DNA from: Pseudomonadales bacterium
GTDB taxonomy: Bacteria; Pseudomonadota; Gammaproteobacteria; Pseudomonadales; Azotimanducaceae
Direction: 5' to 3'
DNA length: 64,000 nt
NCBI GenBank assembly: GCA_041395945.1
Contig: JAWKZN010000001.1
Span: forward strand, 3,224,001-3,288,000
Below, piece after piece: positions 36,907 to 45,839 of this stretch. How positions within the stretch are numbered: the stretch's first letter is position 1; the number at the start of each line of letters is the position of its first letter. The position numbers and the translations under genes were made by a program. The notes under the pieces were generated by a model. It was not told the DNA's origin. It was given only the letters and a program-made list of their open reading frames with translations, and did no database searches.

Positions 36907-37644
36907 TCATCCCGATGCCGTCCAGCCGAATGTCCGGCTTACGTCCACATTCCCACCCCCCCGCTTTCTGGCGACAACCACCACGCGGGTAGGCTGGAAG
37001 CCGGCCGGCAGCGTCACCAGGCCGCTCAGATCCTGGAAGTAGCGGAACCGGAACTTCAGAGGATAAGGTTCTGTGCCCGCGAGTTCTGTGAACGGCAGCA
37101 CCTGTTCGACCTCCGCACCCGGCGGCATCCCGAAGACCTCCAGGCGAACTTCACCCTGGATCCAGTCACGCCGGGATTCAACCTGTGTCAGAAGGATGTG
37201 GTAGAGAAACTGGCGCTCCGCACCCGCTTTCGACAGATCGAACTCTGCGATCTGTAACCCTTTGGCGACAGTACTGGGCGCCATCAGACTCTTGTAGAAA
37301 GTAACTTCTTCCTGCAAAGCCGCCACTTCGTTTCGCAAAGCTCGAATCGACTCGCGCAACTCCTCTGCCGCCTGCCGATCTACCTCACGAGCCAGGCCGG
37401 CTTCCACGAGAGCACCCTTGAGCGTCTTCAGCTCCGCCGCATTGGCGCGCTTGAGTGACTCCAGAGAATCCACATAGCTGGAATCCAATTCGGACTCCGC
37501 GCCGCCGAACCAGTACCCGCCGAACACACCCAGCGCACAGATCCCGGCAACAGCCACGACCATCAACGCTCGTCGCAGTGGATGGTGAGACACCACCCGA
37601 TATTCCGAAGCACTTCTCAGACCGCTGACCTTGCCTGGCGCCAT
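36907..37644 (-). CDS. DUF6776-type single-pass coiled-coil protein
   Basis: A 245-residue protein with one membrane segment near residues 25-45 (RALMVVAVAGICALGVFGGYWFG), a coiled-coil at about 60-120 (LKRANAAELKTLKGAL ... LRNEVAALQEEVTFYKSLM), and a C-terminal beta-rich periplasmic domain ending in FQPTRVVVVARKRGGGNVDVSRTFGW. The layout and position beside bactofilin and erpA match the DUF6776 family of gammaproteobacteria; the domain assignment is from memory of that layout. Function is unknown; an envelope partner of the bactofilin is plausible. Confidence 0.75.
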   Translation of the reverse strand: MAPGKVSGLRSASEYRVVSHHPLRRALMVVAVAGICALGVFGGYWFGGAESELDSSYVDSLESLKRANAAELKTLKGALVEAGLAREVDRQAAEELRESIRALRNEVAALQEEVTFYKSLMAPSTVAKGLQIAEFDLSKAGAERQFLYHILLTQVESRRDWIQGEVRLEVFGMPPGAEVEQVLPFTELAGTEPYPLKFRFRYFQDLSGLVTLPAGFQPTRVVVVARKRGGGNVDVSRTFGWTASG

Positions 37645-37698
37645 AACCTGCCTTTATTCATCGGCCGCAGCTTATACTAATGCGCCTGTAGTGATGCA

Positions 37699-39492
37699 TT
37701 GACCCTTCCATCCACGAGAACTAAGTCACCACTGAAACTGCCACGTCTCCTCAGCCCCGAGTTCTTCCGGCGTCAGCTGGCGAATGTCGACGCGCTGCCT
37801 CAACTGTCGATCCTGGCGATTGTCGCGGGTCTGCTGACAGGCCTGGTGATCCTGGCTTTCCGGGTCTCCATAGACTTTGTCCTTGCGGAGTGGATCCTCC
37901 AGAACGGCGGCGAGTCTTTCGAATCACTGCCCTACATTGGCAGACTGCTGCTGCCGGTCGCGGGCGCGCTCCTCATCGGCATTCTGCTCACCCGTTTCAC
38001 AGCGGCAGACCGGCGGGTGGGCGTCGTACACGTTATGGAACGCCTGAGCCGGCATCAGGGTCACCTGCCCGCCCGTAACGCAATCATTCAGTTTTTCGGC
38101 GGTCTCATCGCCCTGATCAGTGGTCAGTCCGGCGGCAGGGAAGGACCCGCCGTGCACCTCGGGGCCGCGAGTTCCAGCATGATCGGTCAGGCCCTCAATC
38201 TGCCGAACAACAGCATAAGGACTCTGGTCGCCTGTGGCACAGCCGCTGCAATCGCAGGATCCTTCAACACACCGATCGCCGGGGTGATCTTCGCGATGGA
38301 AGTGGTAATGATGGAATACACCATGGGCAGTTTCATTCCCGTCATCATCGCGTCGGTCACTGCAACTCTGCTGACTCATTTCTTCATCGGTAACGAGCCC
38401 GCCTTCATCGTTGCCTCGGTGAACCTCCAGTCCTGGCTCGAGATACCCTTCATTGTGGTCGGTGGCGTGATCATCGGCTGCATCGCCGCCGCGTTCATCA
38501 CGGCCGTGCAGATGTTTGCACGACTGTCTGACTGGCCATTCTGGCTGCGCGCGCTCTTCGCCGGTGCAATCACCGGTCTGGCCGGTGTTACCGCACCGGA
38601 AGTGATGGGAATCGGCTACGACACCGTCAACTCCGCCATGCTCGGTCAGCTCACCCTGACCACCCTGCTGCTCGTCGTCTTACTCAAAACACTGGCCAGC
38701 GCAGCAGCCGTTGGTCTCGGCCTGCCGGTCGGAACCATCGGACCGACTTTCGTCATCGGCGCTGCGGTCGGCGGCGTACTTGGATTCATCGGCAGTACCT
38801 TCACTCCGATCCAGGAAATCTCTGTGGGTTTCTATGTCATGCTCGGGATGGCGGCAATGATGGGCGCCGTGCTGCAGGCGCCACTCGCCGCTCTGCTGGC
38901 GGTGATGGAGCTGACCGCCAATCCGAATCTGATTCTCCCTGCCATGCTCATCATCGTGGTGGCCACCCTGGTCACCGGCGTCGCTTTCAAACAAAAGTCC
39001 GTTTTTATCTCGACCCTGAAAACTCTGGGGCTACAATACCCCGCCGACCCGGTCACCCTTCATCTGCAGCGCGCCGGTGTCACAGCAATCATGAATCGCG
39101 CCCTCGTGCGGCTCTCCCAGCAGAGCTCGATCGCCGACGTGCGCCAGGCCCTGGCGCAGAAGCCACGCTGGATCGTGATAGAAAAGTCAGCTGGACGGAT
39201 ACGCTGCGTACTCAGCGCCACCGATCTGCTGGTATATGTGAACGAAGAGTTTCCGCTCGAAGGTGAGCCGGAGGACGAAACTGAAGAACGGATGATCGAT
39301 CTGATGAAGATACCCGGACAGCGCCTGGACGTCGCCAATATCGACTATCGCGCTACCCTGGCAGAAGCCCAGCACGCGCTGAAGGAGTCCGAGGCCATCT
39401 GCGTGCGCCGTGTGACCGCCCCTATGATCGCCTCGGTGCTGGGCGTAATCACCCAGCAGGACATCGACAATTATCGGGATGCTGACCTGTGA
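37699..39492 (+). CDS. CLC-family chloride channel or exchanger with CBS domains
   Basis: A 597-residue ClC protein. About ten hydrophobic segments span residues 35-445. The filter motif with the gating glutamate, SGGREGPAVHLGA, is near residue 150, and LPVGTIGPTFVIGAAVG near 340. The first filter motif, GSGIP in E. coli ClcA, is replaced by RRVGVVHV. Two CBS domains follow (about 455-595). The start is TTG at 37699; a later start is possible. The hemJ start overlaps its stop by 4 bp. Whether it is a channel or a proton-coupled exchanger cannot be told. Confidence 0.9.
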   Translation: MTLPSTRTKSPLKLPRLLSPEFFRRQLANVDALPQLSILAIVAGLLTGLVILAFRVSIDFVLAEWILQNGGESFESLPYIGRLLLPVAGALLIGILLTRFTAADRRVGVVHVMERLSRHQGHLPARNAIIQFFGGLIALISGQSGGREGPAVHLGAASSSMIGQALNLPNNSIRTLVACGTAAAIAGSFNTPIAGVIFAMEVVMMEYTMGSFIPVIIASVTATLLTHFFIGNEPAFIVASVNLQSWLEIPFIVVGGVIIGCIAAAFITAVQMFARLSDWPFWLRALFAGAITGLAGVTAPEVMGIGYDTVNSAMLGQLTLTTLLLVVLLKTLASAAAVGLGLPVGTIGPTFVIGAAVGGVLGFIGSTFTPIQEISVGFYVMLGMAAMMGAVLQAPLAALLAVMELTANPNLILPAMLIIVVATLVTGVAFKQKSVFISTLKTLGLQYPADPVTLHLQRAGVTAIMNRALVRLSQQSSIADVRQALAQKPRWIVIEKSAGRIRCVLSATDLLVYVNEEFPLEGEPEDETEERMIDLMKIPGQRLDVANIDYRATLAEAQHALKESEAICVRRVTAPMIASVLGVITQQDIDNYRDADL

Positions 39493-39923
39493 GTACCACG
39501 TACCTCTGGGTAAAAGCCCTTCATATCATCGGAGTAGTGACCTGGTTTGCCGCACTCTTCTATCTGCCGAGGCTGTTCGTCTACCACAGCGCTACAGTCG
39601 ACGAATCTGGTAAGGAGCGGTTCCGGGTGATGGAGGCGAAACTCTACCGCATCATCATGCGACCCTCGATGATCGCAACCATGGTGTTCGGGCCGTGGCT
39701 GCTGATACTGGCCTGGGATGCTTTTGCAGCGAGCGGCTGGCTATGGCTGAAGCTCGCAGCCGTGGTCGCCCTGCTCGGCTACCATCATTACTGCGCCGTG
39801 CTGATTCGCGACTTTGCAAAAGATTCCAATCGACACAGCGAAAAATTCTATCGGATCTTCAATGAAGTACCGGCCCTGGCCCTGATTCTCATCGTGATCC
39901 TGGTCGTCGTAAAACCTTTCTGA
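39489..39923 (+). CDS. hemJ: Protoporphyrinogen IX oxidase HemJ
   Basis: A 144-residue membrane protein of the HemJ (UPF0093) family, which oxidises protoporphyrinogen IX to protoporphyrin IX in late haem synthesis. Four hydrophobic segments and the family histidine in YLWVKALHIIGVVTWFA are seen, with YLPRLFVYH close behind. The GTG start overlaps the stop of the ClC gene (GTGA). hemL follows after 18 bp, so two haem-pathway genes are adjacent. Confidence 0.93.
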   Translation: MSTTYLWVKALHIIGVVTWFAALFYLPRLFVYHSATVDESGKERFRVMEAKLYRIIMRPSMIATMVFGPWLLILAWDAFAASGWLWLKLAAVVALLGYHHYCAVLIRDFAKDSNRHSEKFYRIFNEVPALALILIVILVVVKPF

Positions 39924-39941
39924 AACAGTGACAGCCCATTT

Positions 39942-41225
39942 ATGAATCGAAATCGCTCCGAGCAACTCATGAGCCGCGCCCAGAAATCCATTCCGGGGGG
40001 CGTGAATTCACCCGTGCGGGCTTTCAAAGGTGTTGGCGGCACCCCGATATTCTTCGAACGGGGTGAGGGCGCCTACCTCACTGACGTGGATGGTAATCGC
40101 TACATCGACTATGTCGCCTCCTGGGGTCCGATGATCCTCGGCCACGGGCACCCGGACGTGGTGGCGGCCGTTCAGCATCAGGCCGCGCGCTCGCTGGGTT
40201 TCGGTGCGCCAACTGAACTCGAAATCGAACTTGCAGAGCAGGTCGTCTCCATGGTCCCCAGCGTGGAGCAGGTCCGCATGGTCAATTCGGGCACAGAGGC
40301 AACCATGTCCGCGATCCGCCTTGCCCGGGGTTTCACAGGTCGCGACCTCATAATCAAGTTTTCCGGCTGCTATCACGGTCACTCCGACGCTCTGCTGGTG
40401 AAGGCCGGATCCGGGCTACTTACCCTCGGCATTCCCAACTCTGCCGGAGTGCCAGCAGGCGTAGCAGCCAGCACGCTCACCCTCCCCTTCAATCGCCTCG
40501 ATCCGGTGGCAGAGGCTTTCGCCGAATATCCGGATCAGATTGCCGCGATCATCGTGGAACCCGTAGCTGGGAACATGGGCTGTATCCCACCCCTGCCAGG
40601 GTTTCTCGAAGGCTTACGGCAGCAGACGGCCGAGCACGGTGCGCTGCTGATATTCGACGAGGTGATGACCGGCTTCCGGGTAGCACGGGGTGGTGCCCAG
40701 GCGCTCTATAATATCGCGCCTGATCTGACGACCATGGGGAAAATCATCGGCGGTGGCCTCCCGGTCGGCGCTTTTGGAGGACGTGCGGAGGTAATGAAGC
40801 ATATCGCCCCGCTCGGAGCCGTCTACCAGGCGGGCACACTCTCCGGGAATCCCCTGGCCACCGTTGCCGGACTGACCATGCTGCGAGCCCTGGACGAAGA
40901 GATCTACGCAGCACTTGCTGAGAAGACCGACTACCTCTGTGAGGGGCTGCAGCAGCGCGCCGACGCTGCCGGAATTCCTGTGCGTATCAACTCCGTTTGC
41001 GGCATGTTCGGCCTCTTCTTCACCGCAGGCGAAGTCACAGAGTTCGACCAGGTCGCAAACACCAACGTGGAGCGCTTCAACCGCTTCTTTCACGCGATGC
41101 TGGATCTCGGGGTCTATCTCGCGCCTTCCGCTTTCGAAGCAGGCTTCGTTTCCATCGCCCACTCGACCCGGACACTGGACACAACGCTGGACGCAGCCGA
41201 GCGGGCATTCGCAGCGGTTGCCTGA
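39942..41225 (+). CDS. hemL: Glutamate-1-semialdehyde 2,1-aminomutase
   Basis: HemL (427 residues) converts glutamate-1-semialdehyde to 5-aminolaevulinate, the C5-route entry to haem. It is a PLP enzyme of the class III aminotransferase fold. The PLP lysine lies in TTMGKIIGGGLPVGAFGG, near residue 266; SGTEATMSAIRLARG and IFDEVMTGFR are also diagnostic. Length is typical. It follows hemJ by 18 bp and precedes a PfkB kinase gene by 53 bp. Confidence 0.97.
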   Translation: MNRNRSEQLMSRAQKSIPGGVNSPVRAFKGVGGTPIFFERGEGAYLTDVDGNRYIDYVASWGPMILGHGHPDVVAAVQHQAARSLGFGAPTELEIELAEQVVSMVPSVEQVRMVNSGTEATMSAIRLARGFTGRDLIIKFSGCYHGHSDALLVKAGSGLLTLGIPNSAGVPAGVAASTLTLPFNRLDPVAEAFAEYPDQIAAIIVEPVAGNMGCIPPLPGFLEGLRQQTAEHGALLIFDEVMTGFRVARGGAQALYNIAPDLTTMGKIIGGGLPVGAFGGRAEVMKHIAPLGAVYQAGTLSGNPLATVAGLTMLRALDEEIYAALAEKTDYLCEGLQQRADAAGIPVRINSVCGMFGLFFTAGEVTEFDQVANTNVERFNRFFHAMLDLGVYLAPSAFEAGFVSIAHSTRTLDTTLDAAERAFAAVA

Positions 41226-41278
41226 GCGCACGGTCACGGACGACACCACGCACTTCTGATAATCGGGGAAACAGACTG

Positions 41279-42283
41279 ATGATGTTCGATGTATTTGGAC
41301 TGGGCAATGCGCTCGTCGACATGGAGTTTCGTGTAGACGACAGCTTCCTCCAGCGTCAGAGCATTCCCAAGGGACACATGACTCTGGTGGATGAGGCGCG
41401 CCTCGATGCGCTGATCGGCGATCTCGACGGACTTCGGCCTGAGCAGCTGAGCGGTGGATCTGCCGCCAACACGATCATCGCTGTGCAGGCCTTCGGCGCC
41501 CGGACCTTTTATACCTGCAAAGTGGCCGATGACCCGACCGGGAACTACTTCCTGAAAGACATGGCCGCAGCAGGTGTAACAATAAACACCAACGCTCAGG
41601 CAGCCAGCGGCAAATCCGGCCACTGCCTGGTGCTCATCACTCCGGATGCGGAGCGTTCCATGAACACGTTCCTGGGAATTTCGAGTGAGCTCAGTACCGG
41701 GGACATCGACACCGAAGCGCTGGCCCGGTCCCGTTACTTCTATGTGGAAGGTTATCTCAGCTCATCCCCCGGGAGCTGCGCAGCAGCAACATTGGCCCGG
41801 GAAATCGCCGAAGCCGAAGGCGTGAAGACAGCGCTGTCGCTGTCCGATCCTTCGATGGTCGAATTCTGCAGAGACGGCCTGATTCAGATCCTCGGAAATG
41901 GTGTCGATCATCTTTTCTGCAACGCAGAAGAAGCACTGACCTGGGCGGGCACGGATCGCCTTGATATCGCGGTCAAGGAGTTGAGTGACATTTCCCGGAA
42001 CCTGAACGTGACTCTGGGCAGTCGCGGCTGCCTGGTGGTGAACGCGCGCACGAGGCACACATTGACCGGATATCCCACTCAGGCTGTCGACACCACGGGT
42101 GCCGGCGATATGTACGCTGGTGCCTGCCTGTACGGCTGGTCAGTCGGCATGAGCAGCGAACAGGCCGCAGCCTTCGGCAACTACGCTGCTGCGCGACTGG
42201 TGGCTCACTATGGTGCGCGACTGCGGACACTTCCCGAGTATCCGGAGACCCTGAAGGCTTTCTCCAGCCTGACACCAGGCTAG
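41279..42283 (+). CDS. PfkB-family carbohydrate or nucleoside kinase
   Basis: A 334-residue PfkB-fold kinase. The start MMFDVFGLGNALVDMEF matches the family; the longer frame reads through hemL. The first signature is SGGSAANTIIAVQAFG near residues 60-75; the catalytic signature DTTGAGDMYAGACLYG is near residue 265. The overall pattern resembles the adenosine kinase-like branch common in gammaproteobacteria, but substrate cannot be assigned from sequence. It converges with sfsA, 12 bp away. Confidence 0.88.
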   Translation: MMFDVFGLGNALVDMEFRVDDSFLQRQSIPKGHMTLVDEARLDALIGDLDGLRPEQLSGGSAANTIIAVQAFGARTFYTCKVADDPTGNYFLKDMAAAGVTINTNAQAASGKSGHCLVLITPDAERSMNTFLGISSELSTGDIDTEALARSRYFYVEGYLSSSPGSCAAATLAREIAEAEGVKTALSLSDPSMVEFCRDGLIQILGNGVDHLFCNAEEALTWAGTDRLDIAVKELSDISRNLNVTLGSRGCLVVNARTRHTLTGYPTQAVDTTGAGDMYAGACLYGWSVGMSSEQAAAFGNYAAARLVAHYGARLRTLPEYPETLKAFSSLTPG

Positions 42284-42295
42284 AAAACTGGAGAC

Positions 42296-43003
42296 TCAGA
42301 ACTCGACCGGCAGTCGCCGATCGATACGGATCTCGTCAGGGCTGAGCCGACAGCCGCAGCCATAGATCTCGACTCCCATGCGCATTGCTGCACGCAGTGC
42401 GGCACCGTAGGACGGATCTATTTCGTCTGCGGGTCTGATCCGTCGAATTCCGGAATGCTGAGCACAGAAAATCAGAATGCCGCGATCTCCCGCCTCGACC
42501 CGCCGCTGGAGCACTTCGATATGCCTCAGGGCCCGGGTACTGACCGCATCCGGGAAGAGCCCTGTACCCGCCTCATCACAGAGGGTCACGCTCTTCACCT
42601 CGACATAGCAGTCACGGCCGCCTCCGCTGAGCAGGAAATCGAATCTGCCCCGGTCATCCGGAATGGGAGCTTCCGCGCGCACCAGTTCAACTTCCGCAAG
42701 CTCGGGAAGCGTCGTTCGGTCGACTTGCAGGACTTCTGCAAACAGCCCGTTGGCTCTCGCACTGTTTATACCGGCGGTACCCGTGCGGGTGACCACCACC
42801 TCGAGGGTGTGCGCATACTTGCGCGCGGGATTATTCGAGCGTGAGTACCAGATCTCGCTGCCGGGCTGATCACAACCGGTCATGGCACCCGTGTTCGGGC
42901 AATGCACAGTCAGCGGTTTTCCCTCCGCACTGGTGATATCGGCGAGGAAACGTTTGTACCGACGCTGCAGAACGCCGACAGACAGGGGCGGTGTCAGCAG
43001 CAT
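42296..43003 (-). CDS. sfsA: Sugar fermentation stimulation protein SfsA
   Basis: SfsA (235 residues from the ATG at 43003) is a nuclease-fold DNA-binding protein of uncertain role, first linked to maltose metabolism in E. coli. The N-terminus LTPPLSVGVLQRRYKRFLADI and the HCPNTGAMTG motif are typical, as is DFLLSGGGRDCYVEVKSVTLC, which has the Asp/Glu/Lys arrangement of the nuclease fold. A TTG-started frame to 43027 would overlap the aminotransferase gene by 8 bases. In related genomes it also lies beside this aminotransferase and dksA. Confidence 0.95.
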   Translation of the reverse strand: MLLTPPLSVGVLQRRYKRFLADITSAEGKPLTVHCPNTGAMTGCDQPGSEIWYSRSNNPARKYAHTLEVVVTRTGTAGINSARANGLFAEVLQVDRTTLPELAEVELVRAEAPIPDDRGRFDFLLSGGGRDCYVEVKSVTLCDEAGTGLFPDAVSTRALRHIEVLQRRVEAGDRGILIFCAQHSGIRRIRPADEIDPSYGAALRAAMRMGVEIYGCGCRLSPDEIRIDRRLPVEF

Positions 43004-43019
43004 CAGTGCGCGGTACCGA

Positions 43020-44192
43020 TCACGCAACTCCCCAGGTCTGCAGCGCCAGTGAAATTCTCTCCAGACCCAGTTCGATGGACGCTTCGGATGTGGTGTACGC
43101 GAACCTCACGTAACGCTCTGCCTCGTGGCTGCCGAAGTCGACTCCGGGAGTTACCGCCACCTGGAATTCATTGATCAGGCGCCAGCAGAATGTGTTGGCA
43201 TCCATTCCCGTGTGGCCGATATCCACATAGAGGTAAAAAGCGCCTGCGGGCACTACCGGTATCGCGAATCCCAGCTGACGCAGTCCCGCCAGCAGTCGAT
43301 CCCGACGACTCGCGAAGCGCATCCGCCGGGCCTCATGGTCCGCCATCGCCTCCGGCTCGAAGGCCGCCAGGGCAGCGTGCTGCGCGATACTCGACGGTGA
43401 GATGAAAAGATTCTGGGCAAGTCGGGCAATTCCTTCGCGGGCATGCTCCGGTACCACCATCCAGCCCAGCCGCCAACCCGTCATCCCGAAGTACTTCGAG
43501 AAACTGTTGAGGACAAACAGATCATCGTTCAATGCCAGGCCGCTGCGGTACTCGGCCGTCGCGCCATACGTCAGTCCCTGGTAGATCTCATCGAGCACCA
43601 CTACACCGCCGAGCCGGTGTGTGATATCGATGAGGCCGTCCAGTACGGCAGCTTTCATCACGACACCGGTTGGATTGGCGGGAGAAGCCAGCAATACCCC
43701 CTTCGACACTGCAGACCAGCGCGCCGCAATCTGTTCTGGCTGGAGCTGAAAGCCCCGGGCGGCGGTAACCGGCAGTCTTACGGGCACTCCGTTAACCAGA
43801 CCCACAAACACTTCATTACAGGGATATCCCGGGTCCGCCATGAGCAGTTCGTCGCCCGGATTCAGCAGCAAGGCTGACAGCAGCAGCAGGCCTCCGCTGG
43901 CACCACTGGTGACAATTACCCGCTGGGGGTCCACCTCGACACCGATTTCTGCTTCGTAATAGGCGGCGATCCGTCGTCGCAGCGCCGGAATTCCAAGTGC
44001 CTGTGTGTACTTGGTATGCCCTTCATCGAGGGCCCGATGGCCCGCCGCCAGGATCGACGGTGCGGTGGGAAAGTCCGGTTCTCCGACTTCGAAATGCACC
44101 AGTGTGTGTCCGTCCGCCTCGAGTGCTTTCGCGCGCTCCATCAGCTCCATCACCCGGAAAGGCGCGATTCGATTCAGTCGGTCGGCATACAT
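43020..44192 (-). CDS. Class I/II PLP-dependent aminotransferase
   Basis: A 390-residue fold-type I aminotransferase. The N-terminal arm MYADRLNRIAPFRVMELMERA is followed by EVGEPDFPT, ASPANPTGV, the PLP-phosphate Asp in VVLDEIYQGLTYG, the PLP lysine in NSFSKYFGMTGWRLGW, and the carboxylate-binding Arg in YVRFAYTTSEASIELGLERI. Its counterpart beside dksA and sfsA in Pseudomonas is annotated as an aspartate aminotransferase; the amino donor cannot be confirmed here. It is divergent from dksA with a 238-bp gap. Confidence 0.92.
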   Translation of the reverse strand: MYADRLNRIAPFRVMELMERAKALEADGHTLVHFEVGEPDFPTAPSILAAGHRALDEGHTKYTQALGIPALRRRIAAYYEAEIGVEVDPQRVIVTSGASGGLLLLSALLLNPGDELLMADPGYPCNEVFVGLVNGVPVRLPVTAARGFQLQPEQIAARWSAVSKGVLLASPANPTGVVMKAAVLDGLIDITHRLGGVVVLDEIYQGLTYGATAEYRSGLALNDDLFVLNSFSKYFGMTGWRLGWMVVPEHAREGIARLAQNLFISPSSIAQHAALAAFEPEAMADHEARRMRFASRRDRLLAGLRQLGFAIPVVPAGAFYLYVDIGHTGMDANTFCWRLINEFQVAVTPGVDFGSHEAERYVRFAYTTSEASIELGLERISLALQTWGVA

Positions 44193-44430
44193 CAGATAAA
44201 AATCATGCTTTCTCCCGGGTCACATGACAACCATCACCGCCCCTTCACGGGGACAAAATCTTCTCCCGGTCATCTGGTGCCCGCCCGGGGCTTCTGGTAG
44301 GGTACGCGCCCTTCGATTTGGGCCGATTCGCAATTCGACTTCGACGGGCGGGCGACCGGCCCGATGCAGGCACAGCCACCGTGTCGCATCGATTGTGATG
44401 GGTAGTAGTCAGAGAGGGTCAAAAACAGCC

Positions 44431-44889
44431 ATGGCGCGTACAGCACGAAAGAAACCAGCCTCCAAGTCCGCAGACTCACCGTTCAAGAACTTCACTCCAT
44501 ATAAACCCAAGAAATCAGAGCCCTACATGAGCGAGGCCCAGGTCGAGCATTTCCGCTCGATCCTGAACAAATGGCGCCTCGAACTCATGGAGGAAGTGGA
44601 TCGCACCGTGCATCACATGCGCGACGAGGCCGCAAACTTCCCGGACCCCGCGGATCGGGCCACCCAGGAAGAAGAGTTCAGCATCGAACTCCGCACCCGG
44701 GATCGGGAGCGTAAACTGATCAAGAAAATTGATAAGACCATCGATAACCTCGACCAGGGTGACTTCGGCTACTGCGAAACCTGTGGTGTCGAAATCGGGT
44801 TACGCAGACTCGAAGCCCGGCCCACCGCGACTCAGTGCATCGACTGCAAAGCCCTCGACGAAATCAAAGAGAAACAGCTCCACGGCTGA
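44431..44889 (+). CDS. dksA: RNA polymerase-binding transcription factor DksA
   Basis: DksA (152 residues) works with ppGpp on RNA polymerase, through the secondary channel, to repress rRNA promoters and activate amino acid promoters. The ATG at 44431 has an AGAGAGGG site upstream; the longer frame is not needed. The coiled-coil tip has the acidic DPADRATQEEE motif, and the zinc finger is CETC ... CIDC with 17 residues between pairs. gluQ starts 4 bases after the stop, an arrangement known from E. coli and Pseudomonas. Confidence 0.98.
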   Translation: MARTARKKPASKSADSPFKNFTPYKPKKSEPYMSEAQVEHFRSILNKWRLELMEEVDRTVHHMRDEAANFPDPADRATQEEEFSIELRTRDRERKLIKKIDKTIDNLDQGDFGYCETCGVEIGLRRLEARPTATQCIDCKALDEIKEKQLHG

Positions 44890-44893
44890 GCCA

Positions 44894-45802
44894 GTGGGCA
44901 CGGCAGCTGGCCGGTTCGCCCCGTCCCCGACAGGGCCCCTGCACATGGGGTCCCTGCTGGCTGCCACAGCCAGCTTCCTCGATGCCCGTTCCCAGGCCGA
45001 CCGATGGCTCCTGCGTATCGATGACCTGGATACACCACGCGTGGTACCGGGTGCCGAGGAACAGATTCTCAGAGATCTGCGGGCACACGGCCTGCTGTGG
45101 GACGGACCAGTCGATCACCAGAGTGCCCACCTCGATGCCTACGAAGAAGCGCTCGCCAGCCTTGCCCGACAGGGCCTGCTGTTCCATTGCGACTGCTCCC
45201 GCAGTCAGCTGGCCGAGGCGGGCCGCTATCCCGGTACCTGCCGCCAGCGCATCCTCTCTCCCTCGGGCTCCGGGAATACCGCCGATTCGACCGCATTGAA
45301 GACTGCCGATCTGGCGATCCGAGTCCGCACCAGCGGGGTGCCGGTGACTTTTAACGACCTGATCGCCGGGCCCTGCTCGGTAAACCTGGAGGAGACCTGC
45401 GGCGATTTCGTGGTCAGACGACGGGACGGGCAGATCGCCTACCAGCTGGCGACGGCCGTCGATGATGGCGCGGTCACTATCCGCCGCGTCGTGCGCGGTC
45501 GAGACCTCCTCGACAACACCCCACGGCAGATCTTCCTGATGTCCTGTCTCGGCCTCTGGGTACCCGAGTACGCCCACGTACCCACACTGCTCAACGCTGC
45601 CGGCCACAAGCTCTCCAAACAGAACCTGTCGCCGGCCCTGGCCGCGGACCAGGCGGGGGCGAACCTGATCCGCACGCTCGGCTACCTGGGCATGGAACCG
45701 CCCCCGGAAGGTGCCCGCTGGCCGGTCGCCGAGATACTCGACTGGGCAGTTGCCAACTGGTCTCTGGCCAGTGTCCCCCGCACCGACGTACACGAGCGTT
45801 GA
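44894..45802 (+). CDS. gluQ: Glutamyl-Q tRNA(Asp) synthetase
   Basis: GluQ attaches glutamate to the queuosine base of tRNA-Asp; it is a GluRS paralogue lacking the anticodon-binding part. The GTG at 44894 gives 302 residues: GRFAPSPTGPLHMGSLLAA (class I HxGS motif) near residue 7, a zinc site CDC...RYPGTC near 100-115, and KLSKQN, the KMSKS equivalent, near 240. Length is as expected. It follows dksA by 4 bp and is probably translated from the same mRNA. Confidence 0.94.
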   Translation: MGTAAGRFAPSPTGPLHMGSLLAATASFLDARSQADRWLLRIDDLDTPRVVPGAEEQILRDLRAHGLLWDGPVDHQSAHLDAYEEALASLARQGLLFHCDCSRSQLAEAGRYPGTCRQRILSPSGSGNTADSTALKTADLAIRVRTSGVPVTFNDLIAGPCSVNLEETCGDFVVRRRDGQIAYQLATAVDDGAVTIRRVVRGRDLLDNTPRQIFLMSCLGLWVPEYAHVPTLLNAAGHKLSKQNLSPALAADQAGANLIRTLGYLGMEPPPEGARWPVAEILDWAVANWSLASVPRTDVHER

Positions 45803-45839
45803 GTCGCCAGGGCCGCCTTTTTGCTAAGATCCGCCCAGC

